Assembly (NCBI GenBank): GCA_964589145.1
Contig: CAZPSL010000152.1
Location: forward strand, 1-7,938
Source: UBA11858 sp964589145
GTDB taxonomy: Bacteria > Chloroflexota > Anaerolineae > Anaerolineales > UBA11858
Reading direction: 5' to 3'
Length of the DNA: 7,938 bases
Below the pieces are notes generated by a model that was given only the letters and a program-made list of their open reading frames with translations, was not told the DNA's origin and did no database searches. Position numbers and translations under genes: made by a program. Shown here piece by piece: positions 1-6,425 of this stretch (positions are counted from its first letter, which is position 1; each line of letters opens with the position of its first letter).

Positions 1-60
1 CCGCTGGTCATCGGGGAGAAGGGCAAAAGGTTGGTACATGGTTGAAAACAGGTTAAACAT
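1..60 (-). CDS. possible 5' end of an unidentified ORF, cut by the window edge
   Basis: Reading the minus strand from an ATG at 60-58, twenty codons stay open to the window edge (it begins MFNLFSTM and ends LLPDDQR). A second in-frame ATG lies at 39-37. Neither has a Shine-Dalgarno sequence, and the first ATG abuts the hairpin at 61-111. Bases 29-76 belong to a short repeat, so the first codons may be repeat read by chance. I do not recognise the peptide. It could be the next gene after nuoN or simply an open stretch of spacer. Confidence 0.18.
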   Translation of the reverse strand, partial: MFNLFSTMYQPFALLPDDQR

Positions 61-76
61 TGAAAGGTTGGAAAAT
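29..76. repeat. degenerate tandem repeat, GGTTG-type units of about 11 bases
   Basis: Four units each begin with GGTT, at 29, 40, 51 and 66. The spacing is 11, 11 and 15 bases; examples are GGTTGAAAACA and GGTTGGAAAAT. The last unit forms the left arm of the hairpin at 61-111. It lies in the spacer after nuoN and resembles in style, though not in motif, the short iterations in the other spacers of this operon. Confidence 0.55.
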
Positions 77-111
77 CGGAGCGCAGCGCTGTCCGGTTTT
101 CCAACCTTTCA
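61..111 (-). terminator. strong hairpin just downstream of nuoN, possible operon terminator
   Basis: Bases 61-75 are the exact reverse complement of 97-111 (15 bp). The pairing continues inward through 76-80 with 92-96, including one G-U pair, to give about 20 bp around an 11-base loop. It starts 16 bases after the nuoN stop codon, where an end-of-operon terminator would be expected. No clear U-run follows on the minus strand, so a classical rho-independent terminator is not proven. It could instead be a palindromic repeat element that protects the mRNA 3' end. Confidence 0.42.
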
Positions 112-127
112 GGCATCCAAAAATCCG

Positions 128-1573
128 TCAGAACAAAGTCAGTGCAGCGCTGCTTGCCCAAAAAAGCAATGGCACAGCGGCAAAACTGAGCAGCACCGTC
201 CCTGCCGCGGCGAGGCCGGTGGTCAAACTCAGCCAGGGTTCACGGCGGGCTTCCGGCTCACCCTCCTGCATGTACATGATGACCACCAAGCGCAGATAGA
301 AGTATGCCGAAATCAGGGAGGTAAACACGCCAACCAGGGCAAGGCCAATAAAACCGCCCTCGATAACTGTGTTGAACAAATAAAACTTCGCCATGAAGCC
401 CAGGGTGGGCGGCACACCGGCCAGCGAGAGCATGAACACCAGCATGGAGGCCGCCAGCGCGGGGTATTTCCGCCCCAGACCGGCGTAATCTTTGAGTTGC
501 AGGCCGCGGCCTTCGGCTTTTTCCAGTGCGATGACTACCCCCCAGGCGCCGAAACTGGTGATGGCATAAGAGAGCAGGTAAAAAAGCATCGAGCCGGTGA
601 TTTCGCTGAGCAGGTCCGTCTGGCCGAAAGGAACCAGTGCCATGAAGATGTAGCCCGCGTGCGCGATGCTGGAGTAGGCTAACATGCGTTTGACATTGGT
701 CTGGGCAATGGCGACCAGGTTGCCGACCAGCATGGTGAACGCGGCGAGCGACCACAACACAGGGACGAGGTCATCCGCGAGGCTCGGCAGTGCGGCAGCG
801 AAAATGCGCATCAGTGCGGCGAACCCGGCGGCCTTTGCGCCAACCGCCATGAACGCGGTGACCGAGGTCGGTGCGCCCTGATAGACATCAGGTGTCCACA
901 TCTGGAAGGGGACCACCGCGACCTTGAAGCCAAACCCGACCAAAATCAGCCCCGCGCCGATGACCAGCAGAGGCAGGTCGGCGGTATCGGCATTGACGGC
1001 TGACACAATCGCATTGAGGTTGGTCGTCCCGCCAACCGCCCCGAAAGTAAGCGCAATGCCGTAAACCACAAATCCGCCTGCAAAGGCGCCCAGCAGAAAG
1101 TATTTGATGGCTGATTCTTCCGAATCCAGGCGGGGGCGGGCAAAACCGGCCAGGACATACAGCGGGATGGAAAGCAGTTCCAGCGCCAAAAAGACCACAA
1201 TCAGGTCAACGGCTACGGCCATGAGCATCATCCCGCTGATGGAGAACAGGAGCAGGACGTAGAACTCTCCCCGGTCAATGCCCATGCGCTTGTTGTAATC
1301 AAAGGCCAGGGCAATAGCGGCGATACCGCTCAGTGCGAAGAGTACGTTCAGAAAAACGGCAAACCCATCTGCAATGACCATGCCCTCAAAGCCAACGTAC
1401 CTGTAGTTTGATTGGGCAATGGAAAAACCCGCTGTGACCGCCAGTCCGACAGCCGCCAGCATCGGCACAGCCTTCTTCGCCGGTTTGATAAAGGCATCCA
1501 CCAAAAGTAGGACGCTGGCCCAAACAATCAGGACAACGACAGGGAGAACGGAGAGAAAATCGGTAGTGTTCAT
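128..1573 (-). CDS. nuoN: NADH-quinone oxidoreductase subunit N
   Basis: NuoN is one of three antiporter-like subunits of complex I in the cytoplasmic membrane and drives proton translocation. From the ATG at 1573 it has 481 residues, typical of the family. It is hydrophobic throughout, with about 14 predicted membrane helices. Visible hallmarks are Glu132 in LALELLSIPLYV, Lys217 in GFGFKVAVVPF followed by MWTPDVYQGAPTSV, Lys247 in VGAKAAG, and Lys396 in the broken-helix region LGFMAKFYLF. These match the conserved Glu133, Lys217, Lys247 and Lys395 of the E. coli protein. The frame stays open upstream to 1684, but those 37 extra residues encode octad repeat and not family sequence, so the 1573 start is chosen. 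No Shine-Dalgarno sequence precedes it, unlike most other nuo genes here. The toxin-antitoxin pair and a 131-base spacer separate it from nuoM. Confidence 0.96.
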   Translation of the reverse strand: MNTTDFLSVLPVVVLIVWASVLLLVDAFIKPAKKAVPMLAAVGLAVTAGFSIAQSNYRYVGFEGMVIADGFAVFLNVLFALSGIAAIALAFDYNKRMGIDRGEFYVLLLFSISGMMLMAVAVDLIVVFLALELLSIPLYVLAGFARPRLDSEESAIKYFLLGAFAGGFVVYGIALTFGAVGGTTNLNAIVSAVNADTADLPLLVIGAGLILVGFGFKVAVVPFQMWTPDVYQGAPTSVTAFMAVGAKAAGFAALMRIFAAALPSLADDLVPVLWSLAAFTMLVGNLVAIAQTNVKRMLAYSSIAHAGYIFMALVPFGQTDLLSEITGSMLFYLLSYAITSFGAWGVVIALEKAEGRGLQLKDYAGLGRKYPALAASMLVFMLSLAGVPPTLGFMAKFYLFNTVIEGGFIGLALVGVFTSLISAYFYLRLVVIMYMQEGEPEARREPWLSLTTGLAAAGTVLLSFAAVPLLFWASSAALTLF

Positions 1574-1577
1574 AAGG

Positions 1578-1641
1578 GTGATCCGGTGGTTCAGTGATCC
1601 GGTGATCCGGTTTTCCCGTGCTTCGGTTTTCCCGTGTTCTG
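1578..1641. repeat. eight consecutive octads in the brnA-nuoN spacer
   Basis: On the plus strand this stretch divides exactly into eight 8-base units, each starting with GT. GTGATCCG occurs at 1578, 1594 and 1602. GTTTTCCC occurs at 1610 and 1626, each followed by a GTG-initial unit, so the 13-mer CGGTTTTCCCGTG is present twice (1608-1620 and 1624-1636). The array ends 4 bases before the nuoN start codon, where a ribosome binding site would normally lie. Confidence 0.8.
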
Positions 1642-1704
1642 GGAAATCAGCAAACGGGAGACCGCATCCACCAAGAGACGGCACGCAAGTTACGATCTAG
1701 TTCA

Positions 1705-1989
1705 TCATCTACCAGAAGAGACTTTTGGGGACGCGCCCAACTGCTCCACAAGCAGCAAGTTTACCAACGTCTCCGGCGAAATGCCGCGTTCGCGGGCCTT
1801 GCTCTCGACCTGTCTGTAAACATCGGGGTCAAGTGTTACCCGGCGTCTGCGCTTTGCCCGCACGTCAAACTCAACCTCCGACGTTTGGGCTTCGTAATCT
1901 GCAAGGCTATGCGTATCCCAAAAATCGGCTATCTCGGCAATGGTATGGGCTTTCGAGATGCTAGTTGTCAACTCATCTTTTTCGCTCAT
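1705..1989 (-). CDS. brnA: CopG/BrnA-type antitoxin, ribbon-helix-helix DNA-binding protein
   Basis: This 94-residue protein is the predicted antitoxin partner of the upstream toxin. The N-terminal segment ADFWDTHSLADY (residues 21-32) is a signature of type II CopG-like antitoxins (CopG_antitoxin family) and probably contacts the toxin. Residues 47-84 contain a basic RRRRVTL strand followed by two helices, the layout of a ribbon-helix-helix domain. By family knowledge such antitoxins neutralise the toxin by direct binding and repress their own promoter as dimers. The ATG at 1989 is preferred because a purine-rich tract lies just upstream and because it overlaps the toxin end by 17 bases, which suggests translational coupling. 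A GTG at 2025 would add 12 residues with no obvious role. The symbol follows family resemblance and no close homologue was checked. Confidence 0.82.
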   Translation of the reverse strand: MSEKDELTTSISKAHTIAEIADFWDTHSLADYEAQTSEVEFDVRAKRRRRVTLDPDVYRQVESKARERGISPETLVNLLLVEQLGASPKVSSGR

Positions 1990-2278
1990 AGCGTCTTCGC
2001 TCTTTTCGATCCATATCACGGGCACTGATAATCAAAGCCGCATTATTGCGTTTGTGAATAAAAAACACAATCAGATATCTGCCTGCATCTGTGGTTCCGG
2101 TAGCGGCATACAAATCTTCGCCTCGTCTGGTACCTTTTTCTACAAAATAGTAACGAGGAGCATCAAAGAAGACATCTTCGACTTCGTTCTGCGTCAGGCT
2201 ATGCTTGACAGCAATTTTATCGATGATGTCTGGCAACCAGATAAAATCATCAATATACACGACGCGCCTTCCAGACAT
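1973..2278 (-). CDS. brnT: BrnT-like type II toxin (RelE-fold ribonuclease family)
   Basis: This 101-residue protein resembles the BrnT family, whose members fold like RelE and cleave RNA to slow growth. Evidence is the C-terminal block ALIISARDMDRKERRRYE (residues 81-98), a family hallmark, preceded by GEDLYAATG and GRYLIVFFI in the central strands. The N-terminal DFIWLPDIIDKIAVKH and EVEDVF segments fit the same group. It is the first gene of the pair, toxin before antitoxin, which is the BrnTA order. Its start lies 47 bases after the nuoM stop codon and the next gene overlaps its last 17 bases. By hand count GC over 1981-2280 is about 44%, against about 60% in sampled lines of nuoM, which suggests acquisition from elsewhere. 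Only a weak GGAAC precedes the ATG, and it sits inside an inverted repeat. Confidence 0.83.
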   Translation of the reverse strand: MSGRRVVYIDDFIWLPDIIDKIAVKHSLTQNEVEDVFFDAPRYYFVEKGTRRGEDLYAATGTTDAGRYLIVFFIHKRNNAALIISARDMDRKERRRYERKR

Positions 2279-2304
2279 GTTCCGGTATCACGTGACACGG
2301 AAAC
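2279..2304 (-). promoter_or_regulatory. imperfect palindrome against the brnT start codon, candidate operator
   Basis: The centre TCACGTGA (2288-2295) is a perfect 8-base palindrome. It extends to 2285-2298 with one mismatch and, allowing single-base shifts, to 2279-2304 with GTTCC on the left and GGAAAC on the right. It ends exactly where brnT begins. Ribbon-helix-helix antitoxins usually repress their own promoters by binding short palindromes, so this is a plausible BrnA operator. In the mRNA the same bases could fold and hide the weak ribosome binding site. No convincing -35/-10 pair was seen. Confidence 0.4.
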
Positions 2305-2321
2305 ACCTGGCACAGAAACAC
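2281..2321. repeat. GTG-initial 7/8-base iterations in the nuoM-brnT spacer
   Basis: On the minus strand the spacer reads as alternating 8- and 7-base units that each begin with GTG, for example GTGTTTCT, GTGCCAG and GTGTTTCC. On the plus strand CACGGAAACAC (2296-2306) and CACAGAAACAC (2311-2321) are the same 11-mer with one change, 15 bases apart. The unit style resembles the octads of the brnA-nuoN spacer read from the opposite strand. Confidence 0.55.
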
Positions 2322-2325
2322 TGAA

Positions 2326-3840
2326 TTACTGCATGGCAACCGTCACGATGCCGACCAGTTTGTCAACCGCGGGGGCCATCAGGGCGAAGAACGACTTGGG
2401 GTAAAGACCAATCCAGAAGATGAGCACCAGCAGCGGGATCATGGTGATGATCTCGCGGGCGTTGAGGTCTCGCAGGGCATGGCCGTGTTCCTTGACGGTC
2501 TCGACGATGGAGCCTTCGGGGCCGAGGAAGATCTTCTGGAACATGTAAAGGATGTAAACTGCGGCCAGAATCACGCCGATGGCGGCAAATCCGGCATACC
2601 AGGGGCTGCCGAGCACTTCGGAACCGAAGGCGCCCAGCAGGATGGTAAACTCACCCACAAAGCCGTTGAGTCCCGGCAACCCCATCGAGGAGAGCGAGAC
2701 AATCAGGGTCAGCGCGCCATAAACCGGCATGATCTTCCACAATCCGCCGTAGACATCGAAATCGCGGGTGTGGGTCTGCTCGTAAATCATCCCGACCAAG
2801 AGGAACAAGGCGCCCGTGCTGATGCCGTGGTTGATCATTTGCAGGATGCCGCCCTGAATGCCCTGCGGGTTGAGGGCGAACAAACCGAGCATCACGAAAC
2901 CGAGGTGGCTGACAGAGGAATAAGCAACCAGTTTTTTGATGTCTTGTTGGGCGTAGGAGACGGCGGCTCCGTAGATGATGCCGATCACCGCCAAAGTCGC
3001 CATCACCGGCGCGGCCTTGACCGCCGCTTCCGGGAAGAGCGGGATATTGAAACGCACGAAGCCGTAGGTACCCATTTTCAGCAAAACGCCCGCCAGGATG
3101 ACCGAACCGGCGGTCGGTGCCTGGACGTGGGCATCCGGCAGCCAGGAGTGAAGCGGCCACATAGGAACTTTGATGGCGAAGGCCAGCGCAAAGGCGATGA
3201 ACAGCCACATCTGCACATCGGCGGGGATGCCGCCCATTGCGACCAGTTCGGGCACGGAGAAACTGCCCTGGTAAATCCCCAGCCAGATGATGGCAAGCAG
3301 CATCAGCAGCGAACCGGCCATCGTGTAGAGGAAGAACTTGATTGCGGCGTACATGCGCTGCGGCCCGCCCCAGATGCCAATCAGGAAGTACATCGGCACC
3401 AGCGTAAACTCCCAGAAGACGTAAAACAGGAACAAATCCTGCGCCAGGAAAACCCCGGTCATGCCGACTTCCAGCAGGAGGAAGAAGATCATGAATTCCT
3501 TGACGCGCTCTTCGATGGCCGTCCAGGTGGAGAGAATCGCAATCGGGCTGAGGAAAGCGGTCAGCAAAACGAGCAGGATGCTCAACCCGTCAATCCCCAG
3601 GTGATAACTGATGTCAAACCCGGCGACGTGAATCCACGGCAGGTTGACAACCATCTGTAAATCGGGGTTGCTGGCGTTGAACTGCGCCAATACCGCCAGC
3701 GAAATCGCAAAGGTAATCAACGAAGTGATTAACGCCAGCCAGCGATGGACGGTTTTCTTCTCCGGGCTGATGAACAACATCACAAGCACGCCCGCCAGGG
3801 GGAAGAAAGTGACCAGGGTAAGGAGATACGAAGAGTTCAT
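2326..3840 (-). CDS. nuoM: NADH-quinone oxidoreductase subunit M
   Basis: NuoM is the middle antiporter-like subunit of the complex I membrane arm. It is 504 residues long, the usual size, with about 14 membrane helices. The functional charges are in place: Glu144 in VFWEFTLVPMYF, Lys224 in AIKVPMWPLHSWLPDAH, Lys255 in GVLLKMGTYG, and Glu397 in LNGFVGEFTI. These correspond to the essential Glu144, Lys234, Lys265 and Glu407 of E. coli NuoM. The ATG at 3840 is supported by an AGAGGAA ribosome binding site 6-7 bases upstream. nuoL lies 67 bases before it. In a standard operon nuoN would follow directly, but here the toxin-antitoxin pair comes next. No frameshift or unusual insertion is seen. A long antisense frame over this gene is a coding shadow. 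Confidence 0.97.
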   Translation of the reverse strand: MNSSYLLTLVTFFPLAGVLVMLFISPEKKTVHRWLALITSLITFAISLAVLAQFNASNPDLQMVVNLPWIHVAGFDISYHLGIDGLSILLVLLTAFLSPIAILSTWTAIEERVKEFMIFFLLLEVGMTGVFLAQDLFLFYVFWEFTLVPMYFLIGIWGGPQRMYAAIKFFLYTMAGSLLMLLAIIWLGIYQGSFSVPELVAMGGIPADVQMWLFIAFALAFAIKVPMWPLHSWLPDAHVQAPTAGSVILAGVLLKMGTYGFVRFNIPLFPEAAVKAAPVMATLAVIGIIYGAAVSYAQQDIKKLVAYSSVSHLGFVMLGLFALNPQGIQGGILQMINHGISTGALFLLVGMIYEQTHTRDFDVYGGLWKIMPVYGALTLIVSLSSMGLPGLNGFVGEFTILLGAFGSEVLGSPWYAGFAAIGVILAAVYILYMFQKIFLGPEGSIVETVKEHGHALRDLNAREIITMIPLLVLIFWIGLYPKSFFALMAPAVDKLVGIVTVAMQ

Positions 3841-3907
3841 AGTCGTTCCTCTGTCGAGTAATCGTCATCTGGCGATGAGCGTCAAGCGCACTCACCGCGA
3901 ATTCGCA
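3841..3907. other. nuoL-nuoM spacer with a 10-base palindrome
   Basis: This 67-base spacer carries the nuoM ribosome binding site (CCTC on the plus strand at 3848-3851) and the perfect palindrome GCGAATTCGC at 3897-3906, one base after the nuoL stop codon. Unlike most other spacers of the operon, I see no clear 7-8 base iteration in it, only short TCATC/GATGA pairing around 3867-3880. No promoter or terminator can be supported. Confidence 0.4.
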
Positions 3908-6016
3908 TTACATCAAAATCAGGTATCCAATGATAATCACAACGCCTGCGAAAACCGCCAGGGCGTAGTTGCGCACAAAACCGGTTTGCAGGAGACGCAC
4001 GCGGGCAGCGGAATCCTGGGCGAGGGTTGCCAGCCCGTTTGCCATGCCGTCGATCAGGCCGAGATCAATCGGGCCAGATGTGAATTTGGAGAGCCGGATA
4101 TACGTCCCGGCGATGATTTTCTCGTGGAACCAGTCGTGCCAGAAAATCCAGTCCACCTGTTCCGCCAAAAAGCGGGAAAGGGCAACATAGGGGTTCAGGA
4201 TCACAGCCCAGTAGAGTTCGTCAATCCACCATTTGTTTTCCATGCCCGTGAAAACCGGGCCCAGGAAACGCTTGAGCGGGTCCGGCTGGCCCTTCTGGAT
4301 AGGCTTCCGCAGGTAGAGCCACCAGGAGAGAAGGATCGCCAACAGCGCCAGCACCGTGGAAACGGTAGCGACCATCGGGCTGAAGGGCAGGGCTTCCAGT
4401 TCAAGTTCGAATTTCTCGTAACTGTGTTCAATCCAGTGCCCAAAGGTGTGGAGCCCGGGGAAGTTGAGCAATCCGCCAAAAATGGAGAGAAACGCCAGCA
4501 CCATCAGGGGGACGGTCATAATCAGCGGGCTTTCTTCGGCGTGAGCAGCCGCCTCGTGACGCGGTTCCCCGAAAAAGACCATCCAGATCTGGCGTCCCAT
4601 GTAGAAAGCGGTCAGGAACGCGGCAGCGGCAAGCAGATAGTACGCCGTCGGGTTGAGGTGCGAGGTTTCCAGCAGAATTTCATCTTTGGAGAAGAATCCG
4701 GCAAAGGGCGGTATCCCCGCGAGGGCAACCGTGCCTGCGATGTACAGCCAGAAAGTCACCGGCATCCGTTTGCGCATACCGCCCATATTGCGCATATCGC
4801 CGGGGTCGAAGACTTCCTCGTGGTCATTGTGGCCGTGCGCTCCGTGTGCGAGGTGATGATGCCCTCGTTCCACGCCCAGAATCACGGAACCGGCGCTCAT
4901 AAAGAGCAGCGCCTTGAAAAACGCGTGCGTGACGAGGTGGAACATCCCGGCGACGAAAGCGCCCGCGCCGACCGCGGCGACCATGAAACCCAACTGGCTG
5001 ATGGTGGAGTACGCCAGCACCTTTTTGATGTCATACTGCCCGACGGCGATGGTCGCGGCGAAGAGGGCGGTCGCCGCACCGACCAGGGTGACAGCGTTCT
5101 GCGCCTGGGGGACGGTCACGTACAAGGGGGCGGAACGCGCCACCAGGTAAACGCCTGCCGTCACCATCGTGGCAGCGTGGATCAATGCCGAAACCGGGGT
5201 AGGGCCGGCCATCGCATCCGGCAGCCAGACGTAAAGCGGAATCTGCGCCGATTTGCCGGTCACGCCCAAAAGCATGAAGAGGGTAATCGCCAGAATCGCT
5301 CCGGGGTGTTCGGCTGCCACTTCAGGCACCATCTCAAAAACCTGGTCGAACTGCACGGTTCTGAAAGTCCAGAACATGGTGAAAATCGCCATCAGAAAAC
5401 CAAAATCGCCTACCCGGTTGGCAACAAAGGCTTTTTTGCCCGCGCTGGCGTTAGCCGTGCTGGGACGTCCGAGCAAGTCCTTGTCATACCAAAAGCCGAT
5501 CAGCAGGTAAGAACAAAGGCCGACGCCCTCCCAGCCGACGAACAGCATCAGGTAGTTATCGCCGCTGACCAAAATCATCATCATGGCGATAAACAGGTTG
5601 AAGAAAACGAAGAAGCGGCGGTAACGGCCGGGGTCGCCCTTGAAGCGCACGTCCTCGTGCATGTAACCGATGGCGTAGATGTGAATGAGCGTTCCCACAC
5701 CGCCGACGACACTCATCATCGTCACCGAGATGGTGTCCACGCGGAAAGCCCATGAGATTTGCAGGTCGCCGACGGTGATCCAGTCCAGGAAGGGAACAGT
5801 GACCCCTTCAGGATGGCTGCGCAAAGAGACGAGCAACAGCATCGCGACCACAAAGGTCATCCCGGACGCGAGGCTGGCGACCGTGCCGATGGCTTTTTCG
5901 CTCATCTTGCCCCCGAAAATCAGGTTGATGAGCAATCCCATCACCGGGAAGATCACAATCCAGGGGACGAGGTAGAAAAACGTCGGGCCGTTTACGGCAA
6001 CTTCGGATAAGAACAT
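3908..6016 (-). CDS. nuoL: NADH-quinone oxidoreductase subunit L
   Basis: NuoL is the distal antiporter-like subunit of complex I, and its long lateral helix braces the membrane arm. The 702-residue length is somewhat longer than the E. coli protein. Key residues visible are Glu163 in GWEGVGLCSYLLIGFW, Lys255 in GVTGKSAQIPLYVWLPDA, His280 in SALIHAATMVTAGVY, His360, His364 and Lys368 in MFHLVTHAFFKALLFM, and Lys444/Asp445 in FFSKDEILL. The C-terminal part (about 545-702), with WWIDELYWAVILNPY and a final membrane helix, fits the lateral helix and its anchor. A ribosome binding site GGAG (6024-6027 on the complement) lies 7 bases before the ATG at 6016. One oddity is a histidine-rich insertion at residues 386-399, in the loop where most homologues have a short linker before the MRNMGG motif. 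Confidence 0.97.
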   Translation of the reverse strand: MFLSEVAVNGPTFFYLVPWIVIFPVMGLLINLIFGGKMSEKAIGTVASLASGMTFVVAMLLLVSLRSHPEGVTVPFLDWITVGDLQISWAFRVDTISVTMMSVVGGVGTLIHIYAIGYMHEDVRFKGDPGRYRRFFVFFNLFIAMMMILVSGDNYLMLFVGWEGVGLCSYLLIGFWYDKDLLGRPSTANASAGKKAFVANRVGDFGFLMAIFTMFWTFRTVQFDQVFEMVPEVAAEHPGAILAITLFMLLGVTGKSAQIPLYVWLPDAMAGPTPVSALIHAATMVTAGVYLVARSAPLYVTVPQAQNAVTLVGAATALFAATIAVGQYDIKKVLAYSTISQLGFMVAAVGAGAFVAGMFHLVTHAFFKALLFMSAGSVILGVERGHHHLAHGAHGHNDHEEVFDPGDMRNMGGMRKRMPVTFWLYIAGTVALAGIPPFAGFFSKDEILLETSHLNPTAYYLLAAAAFLTAFYMGRQIWMVFFGEPRHEAAAHAEESPLIMTVPLMVLAFLSIFGGLLNFPGLHTFGHWIEHSYEKFELELEALPFSPMVATVSTVLALLAILLSWWLYLRKPIQKGQPDPLKRFLGPVFTGMENKWWIDELYWAVILNPYVALSRFLAEQVDWIFWHDWFHEKIIAGTYIRLSKFTSGPIDLGLIDGMANGLATLAQDSAARVRLLQTGFVRNYALAVFAGVVIIIGYLILM

Positions 6017-6048
6017 ACGATGTCTCCGGTTTCGCGGAAAAGCATGCG

Positions 6049-6070
6049 GGGTATCGGGTATCAGGGTATG
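6049..6070. repeat. GGGTATC heptads in the nuoK-nuoL spacer
   Basis: Two perfect GGGTATC units at 6049-6055 and 6056-6062 are followed, after one extra base, by GGGTATG at 6064-6070. A weak stem of GGGTA plus CAGG (6064-6074, with a 2-base bulge) pairs with CCTG plus TACCC (6084-6092). The 93-base spacer (6017-6109) otherwise holds only the nuoL ribosome binding site. The unit is close to the GGGNATY consensus of the nuoI-nuoJ spacer. Confidence 0.65.
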
Positions 6071-6109
6071 CAGGCTTTGTGTACCTGTACCCCTTTGTTT
6101 ACAACGCGA

Positions 6110-6412
6110 TTACCCTTTCAACTCACTCAACTGATCCACATCAATGCTGTGCTTGGTGCGAAAGATTGCGACAATCAGCGCCAGCCCGACCGCGACCTCC
6201 GCGGCGGCGACGGTCATGATGAAAAACACAAACACCTGACCGTTCAGCGATTCAAACGCGCGGGCGTAAGCCACAAACGCCAAGTTGGCCGCGTTGAGCA
6301 TCAATTCCACCGCCATAAAAATCAGAATGGCGTTGCGGCGGATGAGCACACCCAGCGCGCCAATGGTAAACAGAATTGCAGATAAGGCAACATAAAACGT
6401 GGTGGGTACCAT
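6110..6412 (-). CDS. nuoK: NADH-quinone oxidoreductase subunit K
   Basis: NuoK is a small three-helix subunit of the complex I membrane arm, related to MrpC of Na+/H+ antiporters. With the ATG at 6412 it is 100 residues, exactly the common family length. Glu36 (IFMAVELMLNAANLAF) and Glu72 (TVAAAEVAVGLALIV) occupy the same positions as the two essential membrane glutamates of E. coli NuoK. GGAG lies 8 bases upstream of the start. The frame is open further, to 6454, but that adds a charged 14-residue stretch overlapping the end of nuoJ, so the shorter form is chosen. Only 13 bases separate it from nuoJ, consistent with translational coupling. This is the one spacer here too short to hold repeats. 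Confidence 0.97.
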   Translation of the reverse strand: MVPTTFYVALSAILFTIGALGVLIRRNAILIFMAVELMLNAANLAFVAYARAFESLNGQVFVFFIMTVAAAEVAVGLALIVAIFRTKHSIDVDQLSELKG

Positions 6413-6425
6413 CAACGGTTCTCCG

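Noticed and set aside
1574..1684. Longer nuoN reading frame from 1684
   Set aside because: The extra 37 residues come from the octad repeat and have no hydrophobic NuoN-like character; family alignment supports the Met at 1573.
1990..2025. GTG start for the antitoxin at 2025
   Set aside because: The ATG at 1989 is better supported by the upstream purines and by family length, though the GTG is not excluded.
2361..2366. TTGACA on the minus strand near the end of nuoM as a -35 box for brnTA
   Set aside because: It encodes conserved-frame codons of NuoM and has no TATAAT-like hexamer at 16-18 bases; likely chance.
2479..3660. 393-codon open frame on the plus strand opposite nuoM
   Set aside because: Same composition bias and no recognisable motif; explained as a shadow of nuoM.
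3644..5755. 703-codon open frame on the plus strand opposite nuoL
   Set aside because: It mirrors the codon pattern of nuoL, is rich in His, Gln, Arg and Glu with no domain I can recognise, and runs across the nuoM-nuoL junction. This is a typical antisense shadow of a GC-rich membrane protein gene.
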